Assembly (NCBI RefSeq): GCF_014205225.1
Contig: NZ_JACHNB010000001.1
Span: 682,001 to 746,000 of the forward strand
Origin: Actinoplanes octamycinicus
GTDB taxonomy: Bacteria > Actinomycetota > Actinomycetes > Mycobacteriales > Micromonosporaceae
Length of the DNA stretch: 64,000 nt
Reading direction: 5' to 3'
The notes under the pieces: generated by a model
What the model saw: only the letters and a program-made list of their open reading frames with translations
Database searches by the model: none
Told to the model about the DNA's origin: nothing
Shown: positions 15,208 to 24,755 of the stretch, one piece after another
Layout of the letters: each line of letters begins with the position of its first letter
Position numbering within the stretch: the stretch's first letter is position 1
Translations under genes and position numbers: made by a program

Positions 15208-18200
15208 TCAGTTGGCCGACGAGGTCTTCACCAGCGTGCGGATCTGGCGGAGCAGGACGGACAGCGCCGCCAGGTCCGCCGGGGACTCGTCCACGTCGCC
15301 CATCGCGTTCGACGCGCGGGCGATCGACGCGGCGTTGACCTGCTCCCACTGGGAGACCCGGTCCTCCGGGGCGGCCGACTCCGGTGTCGACTGGAGGACC
15401 TCCGCCGTGAGGGCGGCCAGCGCCGCGTACAGGTCGTAGCGGAGCGCCATCCGGGCCAGCGTCTGCCAGCGGTCGCCGCGCGGCAGGCGGGAGATGTGCG
15501 ACAGCAGCGCGTCCACCCCGAACCGCTCGGAGAGCACGAAGTAGACCTGCGCCACCTCGGTCACGTCCCGGTCGATGCCGGCCGCCGTCTCCAGGATGTC
15601 CAGCAGGCCGAAGCCGTAGAACACCCGGCTCACCGAGTCCGCCAGGTCGGCCGGCACGTCCTTGCCGGCCAGCATCGCCACCCGCTCCTCGAACGAGCGG
15701 CGCTCCGCCCCGACCAGCACCTGCGGCAGCTGCGGCAGCAGGGTGGCCACCCCGGGACGCAGCTTGGCGATCTCGCCCTGCACGTCGATCGGCGAGCGCC
15801 GGGTGCTGACCAGCCAGCGGACCGCCCGGTCGAGCAGCCGCCGGGTCTCCAGCAGCGCCAGCGTCTGCGCGGCCGTCGGCACCTTGTTGTCCAGCGCCTC
15901 GGCGGCCTTCCAGATGTCGGCGAGCCCGTAGACGTCCCGGATCACCACGAAGGCCCGGATCACGTCGGCCGCGGACGCGCCGCTCTCCTCCATGGCCCGG
16001 AAGACGAACGACGTGCCACCCCGGTTGACCACCTCGTTGACCAGCGCCGTCGAGATGATCTCCCGGCGCAGCCGGTGCCCGGCCATCCGGGCGGCGTACC
16101 GTTCGCGCAGCGGCGTCGGGAAGTACCGGTGCAGCACCTGGTTGGTCCACGCCTCGTCGACCAGTTCGTCGGCGAGCACCTCCCGCTCCAGGCTGATCTT
16201 CACGTACGCCAGCAGCACCGCGAACTCCGGTGCGCTCAGGCCCTCCCCGTTCTCGTACCGAAGAGCCAGCTCTTTGTCCGTGGGCAGCGCCTCCAGCTCG
16301 CGGTTCAGCTCGCCGCGCTGCTCCAGCGCGGTCAGCATCCGGCGGTGCACCGGCAGCAGCGAGTGCGCCTGCGCCCGCGCGTTGCCCAGCGCCATCGCCT
16401 GCTCGTAGTTGTCCCGCAGGACCAGCGCCCCGACCTCGTCGGTCATCGCGGCCAGCAGCTCGTCCCGCTCGGGCATGCCGAGCTCGCCGTCGACCACCGC
16501 CCCGCCGAGCAGGATCTTGATGTTGACCTCGTGGTCGGAGCAGTCCACCCCGGCCGAGTTGTCGATGAAGTCGGTGAAGACGCGGCCGCCGGCCCGGGCG
16601 AACTCGATCCGCCCGCGCTGGGTGAGCCCCAGGTTGCCGCCCTCGCCGACCACCTTGACCCGCAGGTCGGCCCCGTTCACCCGGATCGCGTCGTTGCCCT
16701 TGTCACCGACGTCGGCGTGCGACTCGGAGGCGGCTTTCACGTAGGTGCCGATGCCGCCGTTGAAGAGCAGGTCGACCGGGGCCTTGAGGATGGCCCGCAT
16801 CAGCTCGCCGGGGCTGACCGCGGTGACCGACTCGGACAGGTCCAGCGCGGCGCGCACCTGCGGGCTGACCGGGATCGACTTGGCGCCGCGCGGGTACACC
16901 CCGCCGCCCTCGCTGATCAGCTTGGTGTCGTAGTCCGCCCAGGACGACCGGGGCAGGTCGAAGAGGCGACGACGTTCGGCGTACGAAACAGCCGGGTCCG
17001 GATCCGGATCGAGGAAGATGTGCCGGTGGTCGAACGCGGCCACCAGCTTGATGTGCTCGGACAGCAGCATGCCGTTGCCGAAGACGTCGCCGGACATGTC
17101 GCCGACGCCGACCACCGTGAAGTCCTCGGTCTGGGTGTCCTTGCCCAGGTCCCGGAAGTGTTTCTTGACCGACTCCCAGGCGCCCCGGGCGGTGATCCCC
17201 ATCTTCTTGTGGTCGTAGCCGGCCGAGCCACCGCTGGCGAACGCGTCGCCGAGCCAGAACTCCTTGCCGACCGAGATCTCGTTGGCGATGTCGCTGAACG
17301 TCGCGGTGCCCTTGTCCGCGGCCACCACCAGGTAGGGGTCGTCGCCGTCGTGCCGCACCACGTCCTTCGGCGGCACGATCTTGCCGCTGAGGATGTTGTC
17401 GGTGACGTCCATCAGCGCGGTGACGAACTGCTTGTAGCACTCCACCGCCTCGTCCCGGTCGCCCGGCTTCTGCTTCAGCACGAAGCCGCCCTTGGCGCCC
17501 ACCGGCACGATCACCGAGTTCTTCACCATCTGCGCCTTGACCAGGCCGAGCACCTCGGTCCGGAAGTCCTCGCGCCGGTCCGACCAGCGCAGGCCGCCGC
17601 GGGCGACGGCGCCGAAGCGCAGGTGCACGCCCTCGAAGCGCGGCGAGTAGACGAAGATCTCGTACTTCGGGCGGGGCTGCGGCAGGTCCGGGATCGCCTC
17701 CGGGTTCAGCTTGAACGCGACGTAGGACTTCGGCCGCCCGTCCGCGCCACGCTGGTAGAAGCTGGTCCGCAGGGTGGCCTCGATCAGCGTCAGGTAGGAC
17801 CGCAGGATCCGGTCCTGGTCCAGGCTGTCCACCTGGTCGAGCAGCTCGGTGATCCGGCCGGCCACCTCGCCGGCGCGGCGGGCCCGCTCACCCTCCCCGA
17901 TCTGCAGCGCCGGCGAGAAGCGGACCTCGAAGAGTTCCAGCAGCAGCCGCGCGATGTCCGGGTAGGCGATGAAGGTCGACTCCACGTACCGCTGGGAGAA
18001 GACGTTCCCGGCCTGGCGGAGATATTTCGCGTACGCCCGCAGCACCACCACCTGCCGCCAGGTCAGCCCGGCCCGCAGCACCAGCTCGTTGAAGCCGTCC
18101 ACCTCGGCCTCGCCCCGCCAGGTCGACGCGAACGCGTTCTCCACCTGCGGCCGCACCTCGGCCAGCTCGCGGTGCACCTTCGGCGGGCGCAGGCCGAAGT

Positions 18201-20139
18201 CGTACAGATAGATCAGCCCGTCCTCGCGGCGGATCTCGTACGGCCGCTCGTCGCTCACCTGCACGCCGAGCGAGTGCAGCACCGGCAGCACGGCGGAGAG
18301 CATCATCGGCTCGCCGAACCGGTACACCTTGAACCGGATGTCGTGGTCGTCCGGCTGCGGCGCGCCGTCCGGGCCGAGCTTGCGCCGCCGGTAGAGGTGC
18401 ATCTCCAGCTGGCCGGGCTCCTCGAGCAGCTCCAGCTTGGCCAGGTCCTGCATGCCCTCGTACGGCGTGTGCCCGTTCTTGTAGCTCTCCGGGTAGGCGT
18501 GCGCGTACCGCCCGAACAGCTCCTTGGCCGGCTCGTCGCCCAGCTTGCGCTCCAGGACCAGGGAGAAGTCGTCGTCCCACATCCGGGTGGCGTCGGCCAG
18601 CAGCTCGGCCAGCGTGTTCGGGTCGAGCTGCCCGGGCGGGTCGGACGGGTCGGTCCGGACGATGAAGTGCACCCGGGCGAGCATCCGCTCGGTCACCCGG
18701 GTGGTGTAGTCCACCCCGACCCCGTTCAGCTCGCGGAGCAGGATCTCCTGCATGCGCAGCCGGTTGCCGGTGGTGAACCGGTCCCGGGGCAGGTAGATCA
18801 GGCAGGAGATGAACCGGCCGTACCCGTCCCGGCGCAGGAACAGCCGCAGCTGCCGGCGACCGGCCATCCGCAGCACGCCGATGACCGCCTCGTACAGGTC
18901 ATCGGTCTTGATCTGGAACAGCTCGTCGCGCGGGTAGGTCTCCAGGATCTGCAGCAGGTCCTTGCCGGAGTGGCCGCGCGGCGACAGGCCGGAGCGGTCC
19001 ATCACCTCGGTGACCTTGCGCTTGACCACCGGCAGCTCGCGGACGCTGGTGCGGTAGGCGGAGCTGGAGAACAGGCCCAGGAAGCGCCGCTCGCCGACCA
19101 CGTCGCCGTTGCCGTCGAAGACCTTGACGCTGATGTAGTCCAGGTAGGCGGAGCGGTGCACGGTGGCCCGCGAGTTCGCCTTGGTGATCACCAGGAGCCG
19201 CTTCTCCATGGCCCGCTCGTAGGCCTCGGGCGCCATGGTGTCCAGCCGCCGCGGCCGGCTCTCGCCGCGCAGGATGCCCAGGCCGGTGCCGTGCACCGCG
19301 GTCAGGACCCCGTCGTCCAGCCGGTACTCGCGGTAGCCCAGGAAGGTGAAGTGGTCGTGGGCGAGCCACTTGAGCAGCTCGATCGAGTCGGTGACGTCCT
19401 TCTCCGGCACCGGCAGTTTCCGGTCCGAGCCGCGGGCGGCGGCCAGCTCGTCGGCGATCACCAGGGCCCGCTGCCGCATCCGCGGCCAGTCCTCGACCGC
19501 CTCGCGCACGTCGGTCAGCACCCGGCGGACCTCGTTGAGCAGCTGGTCGCGGGCGTCCGCGCGGCGGACCGGGTCGATCTCGATCCGGATCCAGCTCTCC
19601 ACCAGGTCGCCCTCGATGGCGTCGTCCGGCTCGACCTCGGCCTCCAGCTCGCTGAGCGCGCCCAGCGGCTCCCGGCGGACCACGATCAGCGGGTGCACCA
19701 TCAGGTAGACCTGCAGGTTGTGCGCGGTGAGCAGGGCGATCACCGAGTCGACCAGGAACGGCATGTCGTCGGTGACGATCTGCAGCACGGTGTGTGCCTG
19801 CGGGCCGCGCGGCTCGGTCAGGGCCAGTTTCAGCTCGCCCGGCAATCTGTTCCGGGCCAGCTCACGATGCTCGACCGCGGCCGTGAACATCTCCTCCGGG
19901 GTGTACCCGACCAGCTCCTCGTCCGGAGCGAACCGCCAGAAGCGGTCGACCAGCGACGCGGTGGTGTGGTCCTCGCCGGCTCGCTCCACCGCCTGGGCGA
20001 CCAGGCGCTCGGCGTTCGGGAGTGGCTCGTCGAGCTCTCCGGCATCGGTGGACGCACCGAGCCGGCCGGTCAGCGCCCGGCCTCCCGGTGAGTTCAGGGT
20101 CTGATCAGAATCAGTCGCTGCCTCGTCGGCGACAGGCAT
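15208..20139 (-). CDS. gdhB: NAD-specific glutamate dehydrogenase, large (180-kDa) class
   Basis: A 1643-residue protein, the usual size of the L-GDH class (Bac_GDH family). It oxidatively deaminates glutamate to 2-oxoglutarate and ammonia with NAD. The long N-terminal half has ACT-like regulatory segments (TVLQIVTDDMPFLVDSVIAL). The catalytic core begins near residue 840: GGLRWSDRREDFRTEVLGL, then VPVGAKGGFVLK with the substrate lysines, and VGVGDMSGDVFGNGML near 1007-1021 in the dinucleotide-binding part. ATG 20139 is the only start consistent with homologues. It stands alone and diverges from the PBP gene. Activators known for the class (amino acids such as aspartate or arginine) are not readable from sequence. 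Confidence 0.95.
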   Translation of the reverse strand: MPVADEAATDSDQTLNSPGGRALTGRLGASTDAGELDEPLPNAERLVAQAVERAGEDHTTASLVDRFWRFAPDEELVGYTPEEMFTAAVEHRELARNRLPGELKLALTEPRGPQAHTVLQIVTDDMPFLVDSVIALLTAHNLQVYLMVHPLIVVRREPLGALSELEAEVEPDDAIEGDLVESWIRIEIDPVRRADARDQLLNEVRRVLTDVREAVEDWPRMRQRALVIADELAAARGSDRKLPVPEKDVTDSIELLKWLAHDHFTFLGYREYRLDDGVLTAVHGTGLGILRGESRPRRLDTMAPEAYERAMEKRLLVITKANSRATVHRSAYLDYISVKVFDGNGDVVGERRFLGLFSSSAYRTSVRELPVVKRKVTEVMDRSGLSPRGHSGKDLLQILETYPRDELFQIKTDDLYEAVIGVLRMAGRRQLRLFLRRDGYGRFISCLIYLPRDRFTTGNRLRMQEILLRELNGVGVDYTTRVTERMLARVHFIVRTDPSDPPGQLDPNTLAELLADATRMWDDDFSLVLERKLGDEPAKELFGRYAHAYPESYKNGHTPYEGMQDLAKLELLEEPGQLEMHLYRRRKLGPDGAPQPDDHDIRFKVYRFGEPMMLSAVLPVLHSLGVQVSDERPYEIRREDGLIYLYDFGLRPPKVHRELAEVRPQVENAFASTWRGEAEVDGFNELVLRAGLTWRQVVVLRAYAKYLRQAGNVFSQRYVESTFIAYPDIARLLLELFEVRFSPALQIGEGERARRAGEVAGRITELLDQVDSLDQDRILRSYLTLIEATLRTSFYQRGADGRPKSYVAFKLNPEAIPDLPQPRPKYEIFVYSPRFEGVHLRFGAVARGGLRWSDRREDFRTEVLGLVKAQMVKNSVIVPVGAKGGFVLKQKPGDRDEAVECYKQFVTALMDVTDNILSGKIVPPKDVVRHDGDDPYLVVAADKGTATFSDIANEISVGKEFWLGDAFASGGSAGYDHKKMGITARGAWESVKKHFRDLGKDTQTEDFTVVGVGDMSGDVFGNGMLLSEHIKLVAAFDHRHIFLDPDPDPAVSYAERRRLFDLPRSSWADYDTKLISEGGGVYPRGAKSIPVSPQVRAALDLSESVTAVSPGELMRAILKAPVDLLFNGGIGTYVKAASESHADVGDKGNDAIRVNGADLRVKVVGEGGNLGLTQRGRIEFARAGGRVFTDFIDNSAGVDCSDHEVNIKILLGGAVVDGELGMPERDELLAAMTDEVGALVLRDNYEQAMALGNARAQAHSLLPVHRRMLTALEQRGELNRELEALPTDKELALRYENGEGLSAPEFAVLLAYVKISLEREVLADELVDEAWTNQVLHRYFPTPLRERYAARMAGHRLRREIISTALVNEVVNRGGTSFVFRAMEESGASAADVIRAFVVIRDVYGLADIWKAAEALDNKVPTAAQTLALLETRRLLDRAVRWLVSTRRSPIDVQGEIAKLRPGVATLLPQLPQVLVGAERRSFEERVAMLAGKDVPADLADSVSRVFYGFGLLDILETAAGIDRDVTEVAQVYFVLSERFGVDALLSHISRLPRGDRWQTLARMALRYDLYAALAALTAEVLQSTPESAAPEDRVSQWEQVNAASIARASNAMGDVDESPADLAALSVLLRQIRTLVKTSSAN

Positions 20140-20350
20140 GGTCCGGCGCTCCCCTCACCCACGACACTGTGGGTTCGAACGTGTCGGGCACAGCCTAGAA
20201 CGCCCGGGCGCGGCAGCTTCACACCCAGGGTGTGCCAGCCCGACAGGTGGGCTGATATGCGAGCTTTCGACCGGTGCGGGGCGGCGCAACTGGCCGCCGG
20301 CGACTACCGTGCGATCAGCCCAGCAAGACGTACCCACAGGGGGAAACCTC
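20140..20350. promoter_or_regulatory. divergent promoter region gdhB / PBP
   Basis: 211 bp separate the two divergent starts and must hold both promoters. No convincing -10/-35 pair or operator palindrome is visible by eye. Confidence 0.5.
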
Positions 20351-22255
20351 ATGCGCCGCGCCACCGTCGGGATCGCCGCCGTGCTCGTGCTGACCACAGC
20401 CGGTCTGGCCGGGTGTTCCGAGGACGAGCCGCAGGACACCGTCGTCACCTTCCTGAACGGGTGGAAGAGCGGCGACCTCAGCAAAGTGGGCTTCGTCACG
20501 TCCGCGGGCGGCAAGATCGCCGCGGCCGAGGTGCTGACCAGCATCCAGAGCTTCTACGGCGACCTCAAGGACCAGCCGCTCGCCGTCTCGGTGGCCGGCG
20601 ACCCGAGCGTGACCGGCGACATCGCCACCACCCCGATCGACGTGAAGTGGACCCTGCCCGGCAACGTCACCTGGGACTACAAGTCCACCGTCCGGATGAC
20701 GAAGCAGAACGGCGACGGCTGGCAGGTGATCTGGGAGCCGGCCGTGCTGCAGCCCGACCTGGAGGCCGGCGAGAAGTTCCGGCTGCGCCGCGAGCCCGCC
20801 AAGCGCGGCACCATCCTGGACGCGAGCGGCAAGCCGCTGGTCGGCCCCCAGCAGGTCGTCGTGATCGGGGTCAGCCCGGAGAAGATCAAGGATCTGCCGG
20901 CGCTGACCAAGTCGCTGACCGCCGCGTTCCGGAAGATCGGCGTCGACGTCGACCTCAAGGACCTCAAGGACCGGGTCGCCAAGGCCGACACGGGCGCCTT
21001 CCTCGATCTGGTCAGCCTGCGCCGGGCCGACTACGACAAGATCAGATCTACGGTACGACCACTGCCCGGCACCGTGTTCCGCGAGGAGACCCGCCAGCTC
21101 GCCCCGACCCGCGCCTTCGCCCGTGCCCTGCTCGGCACGGCGGACGCGGCCACCAAGGACGACCTGGAGAAACGCCCCGAGGAGCTGACCACCGGCGACG
21201 TGGTCGGGCACGGTGGCCTGCAGGAGAAGTACGACCAGGTGCTGCGTGGCGCCCCCGGCCTGTCCGTGGTGGCCTCCGCCGAGGCGGCCGACGCGTCCAC
21301 CGAGGAGAAGCCGATCTTCACGGCCAAGCCGGTGGACGGCAAGGACATCAAGATCTCGATCGACACCACCACGCAGAACGCCGCCGACCAGGCGCTCGCC
21401 AAGCAGAAACAGCCCAGCTCGCTGGTCGCGCTGCGGATCAGCGACGGCGCGGTGCTCGCGGTGGCCAACGGGCCGGACCCGGGCGGGGTGAACACCGCGC
21501 TGACCGGGCAGGTGCCGCCCGGCTCGACGTACAAGATGGTGTCGTCGTACGGACTGCTGTCCACCGGGAAGGTCACCGCGGACACCGTGGTGGACTGCCC
21601 GAAGACGCGGACCGTGGACGGCCGGACCTTCAAGAACTCGCACGACGAGGAGCTCGGCAAGGTCCCGTTTCACGTCGACTTCGCCAAGTCCTGCAACACC
21701 GCGTTCGTCGGCCTGGCCCCGCAGCTCGGCGCCGAGGGCCTGCGGCAGGCGTCCAGCACGCTGGGCATCGGCGGCGACTGGAACATCGGGATCGACGCGT
21801 TCACCGGGAAGGTGTCCGACGGCGCCAGCCCGACCGAGCTGGCCGCCGCCACCTTCGGCCAGGGCAGCACCGCGGTCAGCCCGATCGCGATGGCCGCCGC
21901 CACCGCGGCCGTGGCCAAGGGCGGTTTCCAGCCGCCCAAGCTGGTCCTCGACCCGGCCCCGGCACCAGCCGGCAGCAGCGGCACGCTGGACGCCAAGGCG
22001 GTGAGCGCGCTGCAGTCGATGATGCGGGAGGTGGTCACCGGCGGCACCGGCACCGCGCTGAAGGCGGTCCCGGGCAAGCCGGTCTACGGCAAGACCGGCA
22101 CCGCCGAGTTCGCCGACGGCTCCGACGAGACGCACTCGTGGTTCATCGGGTACCAGGGTGATGTGGCCTTCGCGGTGATGGTGCAGAAGGGCGGCGCCGG
22201 CTCGGAGGCGGCCGTCCCGATCGTCAAGGACTTCCTCACCACGCTGGCGAAGTAG
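20351..22255 (+). CDS. penicillin-binding protein, lipoprotein transpeptidase with NTF2-like domain
   Basis: A 634-residue class B-like PBP. A lipoprotein signal peptide ends in LAGC (Cys22). Residues 27-150 match the MecA_N/NTF2-like domain, followed by a dimerisation domain and a transpeptidase domain with S392 in STYK, S447 in SCN and K581 in KTGTAE. It cross-links peptidoglycan outside the membrane. The lipid anchor replaces the N-terminal helix of typical class B PBPs, as in the PbpA/PenA-like lipoproteins of actinomycetes. ATG 20351 has AGGGGGAAAC just upstream. The longer upstream frame lacks a signal peptide and is rejected. Confidence 0.93.
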   Translation: MRRATVGIAAVLVLTTAGLAGCSEDEPQDTVVTFLNGWKSGDLSKVGFVTSAGGKIAAAEVLTSIQSFYGDLKDQPLAVSVAGDPSVTGDIATTPIDVKWTLPGNVTWDYKSTVRMTKQNGDGWQVIWEPAVLQPDLEAGEKFRLRREPAKRGTILDASGKPLVGPQQVVVIGVSPEKIKDLPALTKSLTAAFRKIGVDVDLKDLKDRVAKADTGAFLDLVSLRRADYDKIRSTVRPLPGTVFREETRQLAPTRAFARALLGTADAATKDDLEKRPEELTTGDVVGHGGLQEKYDQVLRGAPGLSVVASAEAADASTEEKPIFTAKPVDGKDIKISIDTTTQNAADQALAKQKQPSSLVALRISDGAVLAVANGPDPGGVNTALTGQVPPGSTYKMVSSYGLLSTGKVTADTVVDCPKTRTVDGRTFKNSHDEELGKVPFHVDFAKSCNTAFVGLAPQLGAEGLRQASSTLGIGGDWNIGIDAFTGKVSDGASPTELAAATFGQGSTAVSPIAMAAATAAVAKGGFQPPKLVLDPAPAPAGSSGTLDAKAVSALQSMMREVVTGGTGTALKAVPGKPVYGKTGTAEFADGSDETHSWFIGYQGDVAFAVMVQKGGAGSEAAVPIVKDFLTTLAK

Positions 22256-23686
22256 TCAGGCCACACCCGTCGGACCGGCCGGGCCGAAACCCGGGGTGTG
22301 CAGGGTCAGCGCCCCGGCGGCCGGCGGGTCGGCCGGGGGCCGCGGGCGCAGCATCCCGGGGCGGGTGGCCGGCAACGGCTCCGAGTCGAGCAGCGGGGCG
22401 GAGCCGAGCGGCCGGGGAAGCAGGCGGATCCCGGCCGGCTCCTCGTCGAGCTGCGGCTCCTCGTGCTGCTCTTCCTCGTCCTGTGCTTCCTCGGGCTGCT
22501 CCTCGCCGACCGCCTCTTCGTGGAGCGGCTCTTCATGGAGCTGCTCTTCGTGGAGCGGCTCTTCGTCGAGCGGCTCCTCGCCGACCGTCTCGAACGCGGC
22601 TCCGGGTTCCTCGGCCCGCTCCCCGGGCTCGGGGGTGTCCCCGCTGCTCACGAGCTCCTCGGGCTCGGGCAGCACCGCGGGCTCGGCCGGCACCTCGGGC
22701 TCGGCCGGCACGGCGCCGGGTCCCGACGGACGCGCCAGATCCCGGCGGGCGGCGATCAGATCCGGTCGGGGCGTCACCGTGCGCACCGGCGCCAGCCCGC
22801 TCACCACCGCCGAGGTGATCTCCCCCGCGTACCGCCCGTCCGGGTCGTAGTCCGGGTCGAAGACGGTGATCTCCACGCCCAGGCAGTGCGGCGACTCGAC
22901 CAGCCCGGTGAGCAGCAGCTCCAGCTCCGGGAAGGCGATGCCCCCGGGGTCCGGCGCGTCCACCGCCGGCATCACCGCCGGGTCGAGCACGTCGACGTCC
23001 ACGTGCACCCAGTAGCCGGCGCAGTCGACGAGTTGGTCGCGGGCCCACTGCGCGCTGCGCGCCGCCCCCTCGGCCCGCAGCATCGGCACCGGGCGGGTCA
23101 CGATCCCGGCGGCCTGCAGATCGAGCCGGTATTCGTCCTGGGCGCGGATGCCGAGCACCACCACGTCGACATCCCGGAAGTACGGCCGGCGGCTCTCGAT
23201 CGCCGCCAGGTCGGCCTGCCCGCGGCCGGTGACCAGGGCCAGGTCCTCACCCGCGGCGGCGCCGACATAGGACGCGTTCCCGGGGTGCCGGAAGTCCGAG
23301 TGACCGTCCACGAAGACCAGCCCGATCCGGCCGCCGACCGCCTCGCCGAGCCGGTGCATGGCCAGCCCGGAACCGATCAGGATCGAGCAGTCGCCGCCCA
23401 GGATCACCGGGAACTCGCCGCCGTCGATGATCGCGCCGATCCGGTCGGCGAGCGCGCGCGAGTACGCCGCGATCTCCGGGGCGTGCGCGACGCCGTCGCC
23501 GGGCCGCCAGTCACCCGGGTCGTAGCGCGGCGGGGTGAGGCAGCCGGCGTCCCGGGCGCCGAGCCGGGTCAGCAGACCGTGGTCGCGGAGGGCGCCGGGC
23601 GCCTTGGCACAGCCCGGCACCGACGTCGCGGTCGGCGGGCGCAGGCCGAGATTGGACGGCGCGTCCAGAACGGCGATGCGTCGCAC
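22256..23686 (-). CDS. arginase/agmatinase-fold protein with Glu-rich C-terminal tail
   Basis: A 476-residue protein with GTG start behind GGGAGGG. Residues 1-310 have the ureohydrolase fold: metal motifs DGHSD (127-131) and DVDVLDP (230-236), and a glutamate near FDPDYDPDG. The first ligand motif is GGDCS, with Cys100 where arginases have His (GGDHS). This may alter the manganese site, so substrate should not be assumed. Residues about 325-430 are Pro/Glu-rich with EEPLHEE-type repeats, unlike ordinary ureohydrolases of about 300 residues. It lies 33 nt after the thioredoxin-TPR gene on the same strand. Confidence 0.82.
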   Translation of the reverse strand: MRRIAVLDAPSNLGLRPPTATSVPGCAKAPGALRDHGLLTRLGARDAGCLTPPRYDPGDWRPGDGVAHAPEIAAYSRALADRIGAIIDGGEFPVILGGDCSILIGSGLAMHRLGEAVGGRIGLVFVDGHSDFRHPGNASYVGAAAGEDLALVTGRGQADLAAIESRRPYFRDVDVVVLGIRAQDEYRLDLQAAGIVTRPVPMLRAEGAARSAQWARDQLVDCAGYWVHVDVDVLDPAVMPAVDAPDPGGIAFPELELLLTGLVESPHCLGVEITVFDPDYDPDGRYAGEITSAVVSGLAPVRTVTPRPDLIAARRDLARPSGPGAVPAEPEVPAEPAVLPEPEELVSSGDTPEPGERAEEPGAAFETVGEEPLDEEPLHEEQLHEEPLHEEAVGEEQPEEAQDEEEQHEEPQLDEEPAGIRLLPRPLGSAPLLDSEPLPATRPGMLRPRPPADPPAAGALTLHTPGFGPAGPTGVA

Positions 23687-23719
23687 GACGCCCTCCCGCT
23701 TCCTCGATAACTGTGTGGG

Positions 23720-24658
23720 CTAGAAGAGTGCGCTGGCCAGGGCACGCCGCGCGCCGGCCACGGCCGGGTCGTCCGGACCGGCCACCGCGAACAGCGACAG
23801 CAGGTGCTTGCGCACCGCGTCCCGCTCCTCGCCGCTGGTCCGCTTGACCAGCGTGACCAGCCGCGCGTAGGCCTGCTCGGCCTGGCCGCTGAGCACCTCG
23901 ACGTCGGCGGCCAGCCGCTGCGCCTCCAGGTCGGCCGGATCGGCCTCGGCCCGGGCCAGGATCGACGCCGGGTCCTGCCCGTTGATCCGCCGGTACAGCT
24001 CGACCTGGGCCAGCCCGGCCTCGGCGGCCGCGTCGGCCGGCGACTCGGCGAGAATCTTCTTGTACGCCGCCTCGGCCGCGTCCAGGTCGCCCACCATCAG
24101 CGCGTCGTCGGCCGCGTCCAGCCGCGGGTCCTCCGGCGCGGCACCGGCCGTGCTCACCCCGGCCGCCTTGAGCACCGCGTCGATGTACTGCTTGATCTGG
24201 ACCTCGGGCAGCACGCCGGTGAAGCCCTCGACCGGCTGCCCGCCGATCACCGCGAGCACCATCGGGATGCCCTGCACCCGGAACGCCTGGGCGAGCCGCG
24301 GGTTGGCGTCCACATCGACCCGGCCGAGCACCCACGCGCCCTGGCCCTCGACGGCGAGTTTCTCCAGCACCGGGGAGAGCTGCTTGCACGGCCCGCACCA
24401 GTCGGCCCAGAAGTCGAGGATCACCGGGGTGTCGAGCGACCGCTCCAGCACGGTGGTCTGGAAATCGGCCTCGGTGACATCGATGATCGTCTCCGGGGCG
24501 AGGCCCGGGAGGGTGCTCGGCACGGCACCGCTCGGGGCGCCGTCGGAGGCGGCGGGACGGCTCGGCGCGGCCGGCTTGGCCGGCGCCGGGGTACGCAGCG
24601 CGCTGAGATCGACCGCGCCGCGGGTGAAGATCGACGGAGTGGTCCGTGGGTCGCTCAT
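23720..24658 (-). CDS. thioredoxin-domain co-chaperone with TPR tail (YbbN/CnoX-like)
   Basis: A 312-residue protein. A Pro/Ala-rich N-terminus (20-50) precedes a thioredoxin domain with active site WCGPCK (Cys88, Cys91) and cis-proline IPM. The C-terminal half (175-312) has TPR-like helices ([35 protein letters not shown]). This is the YbbN/CnoX architecture, a holdase-redox co-chaperone. The intact CxxC means it may keep redox activity. In Mycobacterium a similar gene (Rv1324, from memory) sits by the thiolase/epimerase cluster, as here. Confidence 0.9.
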   Translation of the reverse strand: MSDPRTTPSIFTRGAVDLSALRTPAPAKPAAPSRPAASDGAPSGAVPSTLPGLAPETIIDVTEADFQTTVLERSLDTPVILDFWADWCGPCKQLSPVLEKLAVEGQGAWVLGRVDVDANPRLAQAFRVQGIPMVLAVIGGQPVEGFTGVLPEVQIKQYIDAVLKAAGVSTAGAAPEDPRLDAADDALMVGDLDAAEAAYKKILAESPADAAAEAGLAQVELYRRINGQDPASILARAEADPADLEAQRLAADVEVLSGQAEQAYARLVTLVKRTSGEERDAVRKHLLSLFAVAGPDDPAVAGARRALASALF

Positions 24659-24755
24659 GGTTACCTAGTCTCGCACGCTGTCCGGCCTGTTCGCGCCGCC
24701 GCCGGGCGGCCGATATCGGACGTCACAGAGCGACCCCGCGGACCCTCCACGACGG

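Noticed and set aside
15196..20091. 1631-codon open frame antisense to the NAD-glutamate dehydrogenase
   Set aside because: It mirrors the gdhB frame in GC-rich DNA; its composition (His/Gln/Arg/Leu-rich) is that of an antisense shadow and no domain is seen.
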